Assembly (NCBI GenBank): GCA_014529385.2
Contig: CM043951.1
Location: 111,003,469-111,067,468, forward strand
DNA from: Adiantum capillus-veneris
Taxonomy: Eukaryota > Streptophyta > Polypodiopsida > Polypodiales > Pteridaceae
Length of the DNA stretch: 64,000 bases
Direction of reading: 5' to 3'
The stretch's first letter is position 1. Each line of letters begins with the position of its first letter. A model generated the notes under the pieces. That model saw only the letters and a program-made list of their open reading frames with translations. It was not told where the DNA came from and did no database searches. The translations under genes were made by a program, and so were the position numbers. Positions 56,892 to 64,000 of the stretch are shown here, piece by piece.

Positions 56892-58207
56892 CTAGTCAGA
56901 CGTCTCATCGTGTCCAAGCGGCGTATCTGTCGGATTCTGCAAAAAAAGACAATAAGATAGCTTTCAGTAAATATAAACATATAACGACATTTATAAAACA
57001 ATACAAAAAATAGAAAAGAGTAAACCCTAATACTAACCATGCCGCCGCGAGAACTGAGAATGTCCATCAGGGCGTTTAAGCCCTTCCTGCCTGCGTACTC
57101 GCGCTCGTACGGTGTGGGATCACGTCCTGTCATCGACCACTGTCAAAACATACAAAGATTTCATTATGTTAGAATTAAAAAACTCATAAACCCTAAACTA
57201 TCGAACATAAAGAGCAATGCGAAAACACTTACAAAATCGGCCTCAAATGATGCCCATCCACCGCTCCCCAAGTGGTGCGAGCTCCCTGCCTCTACTCGCA
57301 CTTTGGCTGCATCCTTTTGTTGCTTCCACTTGTCGGGATTCTCGCACGCTGATTTCTTCGCATTCTTCCAATCTTCTTTGGCCAGCCAATCTGGCCTGTT
57401 CCACCCATGCTTGATTGCTTTTTGCACTTCGGAACGCTTGTGTTTGCAGTATTCGCGCATTCGAATCTTCATCAGGTCTTCATTGAAGCGCTGATCCCGT
57501 GTTGGAACGGGAAACTCATCATGAAGTATGCTAATGACTCTGGCTTTTAAATCACTTAGTACTTCACTCCATTTGTTTAGTATGTAGTGTCTAAACAGCT
57601 GAGAGAAAAGACCACGCATGCGCGAGATCACCTTCTTGCCGTCATCATCCATGATGATGCCGCCGCTGAAGTCGACGGAGTAAGGCAAGCCCTTTGGCCG
57701 GTAACGCGTGAACCTGGGTGTCCCAACAGGAGTCTCTAGCGACGTGTCGATGGGGGTACGGACGTCAGGTACGGTGTCTCCACCAGCGTCTGGGCCCCAA
57801 AGCGAGGAGTGTCGAGTGGGGTGGCTCCTGGCGGAGTAGGTAGAGGTGTGTAGCTGCTAGGAACAGTCAGCCGCGCAAAACCTGGCGTAGATGGCGATGA
57901 TGTGGCTGGTGTGGGGGTGGGCAAAGAAGGGGAGGGTAAAGAGCCTCGTCGAACACGAGGCGGTGTGGAGGCATCGGCGGCGGAATCCCCACAACAACCG
58001 CCACCGCCACCACTAGAGCGCCGTGTGTCTAGACGAGTGTGAAGATCGTCTCATCGTCGACACCGAAGCTTTGGAGCGCGCCGAATGTTCCGAAAGAGAG
58101 GGAGATGCAGATGGAGTAGGAACGCGCGATGATGCGCCAAAGCGACGACGCTCCACGTACCACTGTCTCTGCTGCGGTGACAAAGAAGAAAGAAACTCCT
58201 CATCATC
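56892..58207 (-). pseudogene. TNPA-like (Transposase_24 type) gene
   Basis: Minus strand, 3' part well preserved in three phase-0 exons: about 57800-57233 (PVGTPRFTRYRPKGLPYS, IMDDDGKKVISRMRG, KNAKKSACENPDKWKQQK, GSGGWASFEADF), donor GTAAGT; 57139-57038 (WSMTGRDPTPYEREYAG, MDILSSRGGM); 56936-56892 (NPTDTPLGHDETSD, stop). This is the En/Spm-associated plant transposase family of DNA-binding accessory proteins. The 5' part (58207 onward: MDDEEFLSSLSPQQRQWYVE, then a Ser/Thr/Pro-rich region in a different frame near 57740-57920) shows at least one frame change, either a lesion or an unseen intron. Confidence 0.8.
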
Positions 58208-58482
58208 CATACCTGCATTAAACACACGAATATTTAAACTTAATATTGAATGAATAGAGTAGACAATGACGCAAAGACCATTAAATACAATGACTTAATG
58301 ACGCATATAAATACAATGACGCAATGAATTGAGTGGTAGAAGAGGCAAGTCGAAAACTCAGAATTTTCAATCAAAAGATGTGAGCGCGAGTAGAAAAGAG
58401 CGTTATACACCATGGAAGGTACTTAGAGAGCCGGAGCTTTTACAACACGGAGCAAAATTGTTCAAATACAATATTTGTGGCT

Positions 58483-59651
58483 TTAAGAGATCTCTCTCTC
58501 ATCCTCGCATAACTCAGCATAACTTCCTATATCTATATAGAGCTCTCCGTTTAAACACATATCCTCTATTTCATTTTGTAGCTCCTCTGCATGCACCCCA
58601 TATAGAGTAGTAGCATCTTGATGCTCGTCTGGCACCACCGCAGCGGCTTCTGAGTGAGCATCTTCTCTTATCTCCTCCATTGATGCCGTTGTGATTGGCA
58701 CATGGTAGCCTTCATACATCCTTGCACTACGAGGGGCTACCTCTATGACGTACCACCAGTTTGATGTAGACTTTGTAGGATGAAATATTACCTGCTAGAG
58801 CCACATAACTTACATGAGAGCTTTCAAGCACATAACTTGTAAAAGGGGGATGTTAACTATTTACATACTTACTTGTTCACAATGCTCGGGTAGTACGAAA
58901 GTGTCTCTTAGGTCAGTCCATTTCTTAGTAGAATCCACCTCAAGAAAACCAGACTCTCCTCTACCCACAGTAGCGTTGCGACCTCCATGATTATCTTGAA
59001 CCATTGTACTTTGAACAAGTCGACAAAAAATCCTCTGTAATCGATCCTTAAAATCTCTTATAGCGTGCCGAAGTAAGTGAGTTCCGCCACCACAGGATCT
59101 GCATCAGAGGAATGTCGTCGACTAGACTGTTCAAATTTTGCCATGATTCCACAATCTTGAGTAAAACGCTTTTTGTCGATCCGTTCCACCCTAAAATGTT
59201 GACCTTTACACCATGCTGCTGTGTATGACTTATACTACAACGAACAAAGATTATGAGTGGCCGTTCAAACGTTTAGAAATAAAGTCACTAGCTAGTCGTA
59301 CATTGCAAACTTACCTTGGTCGTTGGGAATGTGCTCTGCATGATCATCCCCCGAGCTGTCAGAGGCTACATCTTGTGGCCTCACATATGCTGCTTGACCA
59401 AAGCGCCTGCGAACACGTCTATTGGGTTGCAAGATTGCTGCTTGTTGGCCAGCGTCAGAGTCCGACGAGTTATAATTGGTAACAACTCGATCTCTAATAG
59501 ATGGATCGAACTCGCCAAATTCGCGAACGTGCTGCAAAGAAACACATCTTGTCCGTCGCACAGCATGCTTGCATTGATTACAAGGACATAAGACCCTTGT
59601 TGAGAGATAGGTGTTTCGGTTGGACGGTCCCACATCCTCGTCACTACTCAT
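58483..59651 (-). pseudogene. TNPD-like transposase without catalytic core
   Basis: Exon 59651-59315 starts MSSDEDVGPSNR and carries VLCPCNQCKHAVRR, the N-terminal transposase-associated Cys domain; donor GTAAGT. About 59213-58873 has KKRFTQDCGIMAKFEQ, VVAELTYFGTL, a stop near 59070, YRGFFVDLFKVQWF, a frameshift, then FVLPEHCEQ, and a donor. 58790-58483 continues VIFHPTKSTSNWWYVIEVAP. The last two pieces match DUF4216, found C-terminal in TNPD proteins. The several hundred residues between (the DDE transposase domain) are missing, so this copy cannot mobilise itself. Confidence 0.75.
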
Positions 59652-59713
59652 AATGAGGATAAAAATCTTATAACCTGGACAACAAATTTAATATTCTATT
59701 GGCATTCTTCGTC

Positions 59714-59715
<2 letters not shown>

Positions 59716-59763
<48 letters not shown>
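59716..59763. repeat. (CT)n microsatellite in CACTA element
   Basis: About 24 units. 59764-60058 beyond it holds no recognised gene. Confidence 0.95.
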
Positions 59764-59765
<2 letters not shown>

Positions 59766-60058
59766 CTCACATTCTCTAGTCATGTCCAATCCCCGCACAC
59801 CTCGGTCTAGAGGTGCACGGAGATCGGAACCACCGGGTTATAATCTCGTCTTTATTGGTCAATACCTATATTTGTGGGTACAAGAAATCTACAGACCCAC
59901 GTCTACATGATACTGCATGTAGTGGACAAAACCCCTTTGCCTCTTCTCTAGCTGTAGCACTTCACAACATCTTAACATCTTTTCACAGTAGATCTTTTCA
60001 TTGTTCGTCTAAGTCTAAACCCTAAACCGTAAGTAATTCTTGCGTGGACTCGATCTAA

Positions 60059-60870
60059 CGTAAATAAGCGTAAATCTAACTAAAAATAAACCTAAATCTA
60101 ATTTAACGTAAGTTTACATCTAACCTAATCTTTAACGTCTTTTGGGATAGTTTCCTACGACGTTAAAACTCTCTTCTTCTTGTGTGTGTGTGTGTGTGTG
60201 TGTGTGTAAACCTAAATAAACCTAAGTCTAATCTAATATAACATAAATCTAAATCTAACGTAAATTATGTTATATTAAAAACAAAGAACTAAACTAACAG
60301 GGATTATAAGAACCTTAAAACTCATTTAACACATAATTTTTCACATAACTCGGCAAGAGTTGGCATTCTCATCACTAAAGATGTGAGAGTTAACTTCCGG
60401 CGGTGACGCTGCCTCATCTCCATCCACATCTGACGACAGAAATTGGCCCTTTGGACCGTTCTTGCTCTTGTTACTAACTTTGAAGTTGCTGTTGAATGAC
60501 TAGAGGTTGTCTAGATGGTCATTGTCGGGGATGTAGTGACTCTTGCCGCCCTGAAGATCCACCTTCTTCCCTATCTTCTGAGGACATTTCACCAGTACTT
60601 TTGGATCGACGGAGCCCACCATGAGTGAAGGCAGCAATACCCTATATTCCATTGAGGGCTTTCTTCACCCGCTTCATGCAGGCATCGCAATCTATGGAGA
60701 CCTAAATCTAATCTAATATAACGTAAATCTAAATCTAGCGTAAATAAACGTAAATCTAAATAAAAATAAGCCTAAATCTAATTTAACGTAAGTCTACATC
60801 TAACCTAATCTTTAACGTCTTTTAGGATAGTTTCCTACGATGTTATAACTCTCTTCTTCTTGTGTGTGTG
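60059..60870. repeat. Direct duplication flanking the HMA fragment
   Basis: About 140 bp at 60059-60205 recurs at 60740-60870 (CGTAAATCTAA, TTTAACGTAAGT, ACATCTAACCTAATC, ATAGTTTCCTACGA, then a TG microsatellite). A CTAAATCTAA-type satellite extends between. The captured HMA fragment lies between the two copies. Confidence 0.8.
60359..60703 (-). pseudogene. Captured heavy-metal-associated (HIPP-like) gene fragment
   Basis: Minus strand from 60702: VSIDCDACMKRVKKALNGI, a TAG, GIAAF; then in another frame SVDPKVLVKCPQKIGKKVDL. CDAC is the CxxC metal site of an HMA domain, and VDP..L..K.GK.. is the second half of the ferredoxin-like fold. The following frame (SNKSKNGPKGQF, then SDVDGDEAA) resembles the linker of HIPP proteins, which bind metals and are often farnesylated. 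Only the domain and part of the linker are present, with a stop and a frameshift. It lies inside the CACTA element, so it is host sequence carried by it. Confidence 0.75.
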
Positions 60871-61059
60871 CGCGTGTGTGGATGTGTGTGCCAATAAAAA
60901 GAGATAAATGGTATAACCTTTCTATCACCCATGCCAAGTATGATAGATTGGTTATGCCATTTCCCTCTTGAATAATAGGTCTTGAGTTCAACTCCCCGTC
61001 GGCTAGATCTTTAGGTCTTTTAATTTTAATTAGTTTCCTACGACGTTAAATTAGTTTCT

Positions 61060-61282
61060 CTCTCTTTCTCTCTCAATGTGTGTGCGTTTTTTTGTTTATG
61101 CATGTTTTCTCTCTCTTTTCCTCTCTCAATGTGTGCGTTTTTTGTTTATGCATGTTCTCTCTCTCTTTTCCTCTCTCAATGTGTGCATTTTTTGTTTATG
61201 CATGCTCTCTCTCTCTTTTCCTCTCTCAATGTGTGTGTGCATTCTTTGTTTATGTATGTGTGTGTGCGTTTTTGTTTATGTT

Positions 61283-61324
<42 letters not shown>

Positions 61325-61331
61325 AACACTA

Positions 61332-61384
<53 letters not shown>

Positions 61385-61446
61385 AAGAGGGGAAGGGAAC
61401 ATGAGAGTGAGGAGAGGGAAGGAGCATACCTGGCTCTCCTTCCTCT

Positions 61447-61477
<31 letters not shown>

Positions 61478-61480
61478 GAG

Positions 61481-61517
<37 letters not shown>

Positions 61518-61520
61518 TTA
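61060..61520. repeat. 50-bp tandem repeat and CT/TG/GA microsatellites
   Basis: Four units of about 50 bp (CTCTCAATGTGTGCGTTTTT, then GTTTATGCATG) at 61070-61265. Then (CT)n 61288-61321, (TG)n 61331-61351, (GA)n 61352-61383, (TG)n 61451-61476 and (GA)n 61486-61515. Open frames here are artefacts. Confidence 0.92.
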
Positions 61521-61606
61521 CCTGCTCCTTGCTTGAGGGCGCCGAAAAACTCAGATCTGAGATCTCAGTTTTTGGGCGCTCTCTGTTAATTTTTTTAGCC
61601 CAGCAA

Positions 61607-61662
61607 GCGTCGCTATGAGCGTCGCAAATTTACTTGTAAATTTGCGACGCTCATAGCGACGC
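61607..61662. repeat. Perfect 27-bp palindrome near the CACTA 3' end
   Basis: Arms 61607-61633 (GCGTCGCTATGAGCGTCGC then AAATTTAC) and 61636-61662, exact reverse complements around TT. Each arm contains two CGTCGC motifs, the subterminal repeat of this element and the likely binding site of its TNPA-like protein. Confidence 0.95.
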
Positions 61663-61714
61663 CGGGATTTTTTTTTTTGAGCGTCGCTACTATGAATAGC
61701 CTCTTGTAGTGAAA

Positions 61715-62300
61715 CACCATAGAAATTGAGCTTACATAAGCATTTTTTTCAAATTGAAAGGCATCCATAGTATCTTTGACCACATAAAAATGTGAAAATT
61801 CCACAATATCACGCAAGGAAGCACAATGGTCATGTATCAAAATTGAAACACCGAATTTTGCATAAACGGCTTTGAGTATATCCTCATCTTTTGCATGTAA
61901 CAATGTTTTGTCTTGTAGACAACACTCATCTATTATAGCTTCCACACCTGTTTACAAATTTGATTACAATCACTTGTATAGCATGGTACTTATATCAAAT
62001 GTTATTTCCAATTTAATGTATCACATCTACATTTGTAGAAGCAATGCTCTCCATTTCCCATTCCATAAAGCCCAAGGTTTCTTGTGTAAAAGCGTTTGAA
62101 AAAGCTTCTGAAATGTTTCCACATTCCTTTGCAATCTCTTTGACTTGATCAATAAACTCTAGAGCAGAGAGGGCTATTTTCTTTTGTTGTAGTACATGCA
62201 ACATCAATTCCCAGCCCTCTTTGCCCAAAAAGATTTTGCAGGTTTGGTTGTCGGTACAGAGTACGCTATAAGCATCGGTATAGACCTCGGTAGACGCGTT
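61715..62300 (-). pseudogene. Unrecognised host gene interrupted by the CACTA element
   Basis: Minus-strand frames: KEGWELMLHVLQQKKIALSA and FIDQVKEIAKECGNISEAF (about 62240-62030), then after a gap EAIIDECCLQDKTLLHAKDE, KAVYAKFGVSILIHDH and DAFQFEKNAYVSSISMVF (61940-61715), where the CACTA TIR cuts it. The gap may be a short intron (AAACAG acceptor near 61947). Beyond the element, minus-strand 56278-56220 continues, but only in a shifted frame (CDAYSAFGGLIMQ). No family recognised. Confidence 0.4.
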
Positions 62301-62507
62301 GGAATATGCTATAGTATTATCGATGGTTACTTCATTCCGTATTTTGATGCTCATTTCATGATTTATTCCGACGCATAATATACCGATACTTATACCGACG
62401 TCACGGTATCGGGGTCTCTTTCGAGGCCTATTTCCGCGCTTTTTAGTTTTAAGACTAACTTTATTTCGTTGGTATTTGCACCAATTTTTGTCCGCCGTGT
62501 TGTAGTG
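62240..62507. mobile_element. Second CACTA-like terminus with CGGTA repeats
   Basis: Ends GTCCGCCGTGTTGTAGTG at 62507; read inward, CACTACAACACGGCGGAC. Inside, TCGGTA / TACCGA motifs recur at least six times (62250-62415), like CACTA subterminal repeats. I cannot find the matching left end, so it may be a fragment or a small derivative. Confidence 0.4.
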
Positions 62508-63225
62508 TATATACAAGTTAAGTAGAGAATGAACGATCTAAATTAGAGTCTAATTCTTGGATGACCAAAGGGAAAAAACCCATTTGGAAAAAAGTGCCTT
62601 TGGGATAGCACATTATTGGAGTACTTATGAGCATGGAAAATATTAATTAAGTACTGAGAAGATTATTGGCTAATGGATATAGAAATACGCTGACAGCAAA
62701 TATAGGGATATCAATTTGGTTTTCTTGTTGTAGTCCACTCAAGGTGCATAGATGGAAGCAAAAAAGAGTGCCTAATGAATATGTCGAATGATGGGACATC
62801 TTATATGCATACATAGAAATGCATGGAAAACAATATGCTGTGCAAGCAATTTTGAGGGATTTCTATAAAAAAAGGTGTAGCTATACAAGCTTATGACGTG
62901 GATTTACAAGTTGTAAGGGTTTTTGTTGTCGAGAATATGTGCTTTCATCTAATTGTGCATTTTGTATGAGTGTATGACTCTATGTCAGTCCACCATGAAT
63001 AAGTTAATAAACCTCAACTCTTATGCTCATCGCATCTAGCATGAGTGAGTCAAGTTAGATAATCTCAACTCTTCCAAGCCTAATAACTATGAATCTTAGC
63101 ACAGATTTCAATAAGACTTGAAGCTTTGGGCCTAGCACTTTGCTCATTTCAGGGCTAGGTAGCTCGACTCTAGCTATGACAAACAATGTTTTTTGTGCCA
63201 TGGAGACTTGAGCTTTCAACAAACA
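62508..63225. other. Gene-free AT-rich stretch
   Basis: No motif recognised on either strand. Confidence 0.4.
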
Positions 63226-63284
63226 TTACTTTTACTTGAAGAAATGTTTGTGCTTACCACAAACATTTCTTCAAGTAAAAGTAA
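63226..63284. repeat. Perfect hairpin, 27-bp arms, 5-nt loop
   Basis: Left arm 63226-63252 (TTACTTTTACTTGAAG then AAATGTTTGTG), loop CTTAC, right arm 63258-63284, an exact reverse complement. No terminal-repeat features of a transposon end are visible around it. Confidence 0.95.
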
Positions 63285-64000
63285 GCTTGAATTTTTAAAG
63301 AGTGGATTATTGAAGGACTAAGTTGGCATTGAAGGTTTCTTTTGCCATACTTATTTAAGCAGCTCAAAATTTGTAGCTGTCAATTGGATTGTACTATCTT
63401 TGAATGTGATCAAGACTTCATTTTTTGTTTGATCCTCCAGTTGGGCCTATTGTAAAGAGCCTTTGATGTTGTTGTAGAACTTTTTTGGCTATCAGCATTT
63501 GACATTTGACTAGAAGCATTGGAAAACTTAGAAACCAAAATCCTTCCATTACTTTTGTAGCATCTTTCATGACTTTGTCTGGCATAAGGCATGTTTGAGC
63601 TCTTAAGATCTTCAAGAAGCTTTATTGTAGTTGCAATTGGTCTTTGTTTGACTAGTAGCCAAATCTTTGTATAGCCTATGCAAGACTTTTCTGCTAGAAG
63701 AAGATTCTTTGGAATCCAAATCGGATTTGTATCTTCTCTCGGGGGGTTCACCGTTCATTACCTTTCTATATAACGTGCATTCACAGGTATTCAAAAAAAT
63801 CCTCTTTTGACATATTTGAATGAATAAAATGACCCCTTATTTTAGGAAATTTTTCCAAAATTGAATATAAAACCCCCTTATTTTAATGTATCTCTATTAA
63901 ATTGCCTAAAATTTCCGCATTTCAAACCCCTCCTTTCAAACTCATGTTATACTTTAACATGATTACATAGTGCACCCCCCGAGTATCTTCTTGAGGGTTG
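63285..64000. other. Gene-free stretch to window end
   Basis: The minus-strand frame at 63410-63751 (113 codons, Ser/Asn-rich: SKFSNASSQMSNADSQKSST) has no recognised family. Nothing else seen. Confidence 0.35.

Larger units (their letters stand above)
56279..61711. mobile_element. CACTA (En/Spm) transposon, 5.4 kb, non-autonomous
   Basis: Ends CACTACAAGAGG (56279-56290) and CCTCTTGTAGTG (61700-61711), a 12-bp perfect TIR, flanked by AAA on both sides (56276-56278 and 61712-61714), the 3-bp duplication usual for CACTA. About a dozen AGCGACG / CGTCGCT subterminal repeats in both orientations lie at 56300-56515, with more at 61605-61690. Minus-strand cargo: a TNPA-like gene, a TNPD remnant and an HMA-protein fragment. 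It has no intact catalytic transposase. Confidence 0.95.

Noticed and set aside
60005-60035. Telomere-like AAACCCTAAACC
   Set aside because: Fewer than two units; chance occurrence in CTAAAT-rich DNA.
61076-61589. Overlapping frames of up to 169 codons rich in Ser/Leu/Cys/Val
   Set aside because: Created by 50-bp repeats and CT/TG/GA microsatellites.

Overview
The window is nuclear DNA of a land plant, built almost entirely of transposable elements, microsatellites and broken host-gene pieces. Evidence for a plant: Ty3/gypsy polyproteins with a second (plant Tat-type) RNase H, a CACTA element with En/Spm-type proteins, a receptor-like kinase remnant with plant introns, and a PLS-type pentatricopeptide (PPR) remnant. 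The wording of the PPR repeats, together with the density of long (CT)n, (CA)n and (GA)n tracts, reminds me of fern genomes such as Ceratopteris. That is an inference only. I see no intact conventional host gene.

Layout. 1-5.1 kb: an unrecognised coiled-coil/His-Asp-repeat ORF, partly duplicated, beside three diverged LTR-like segments, one of them inverted. 5.2-6.5 kb: the C-terminal half of a receptor-like kinase over two exons. 10.0-16.1 kb: a decayed gypsy element (G1) with a TIR transposon inside its 3' LTR. 17-19.5 kb: a compound microsatellite, a 0.4 kb inverted duplication and a PPR pseudogene. 21.3-25.2 kb: Ty1/copia LTR pieces. 25.6-45.0 kb: a nest of gypsy elements, made of a truncated copy (G2a) fused to a second copy (G2b), whose integrase is split by a complete 10 kb element of another family (G3) with about 98% identical LTRs. 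45-56 kb: an HSP70 fragment, a 43-bp minisatellite, a copia 3' end, a run of 36 G, microsatellites, hairpins and a minus-strand gypsy pol piece. 56.3-61.7 kb: a CACTA element with a spliced TNPA-like gene, a TNPD remnant without its catalytic core, and a captured fragment of a heavy-metal-associated (HMA/HIPP) gene. 61.7-64 kb: the host sequence it interrupted, a second CACTA-like end and a perfect hairpin.

Most notable: both gypsy families carry small ORFs between the primer-binding site and gag. In G3 these are two tandem ORFs of exactly 70 codons each that align without gaps (about 41% identical by eye). In the G1/G2 family it is a 45-46 codon Cys/His ORF kept in three copies. I do not recognise any of these proteins, and they are the best candidates here for something undescribed. 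In both families the first RNase H has lost its leading catalytic Asp, and in G3 the second RNase H keeps all four acidic residues.
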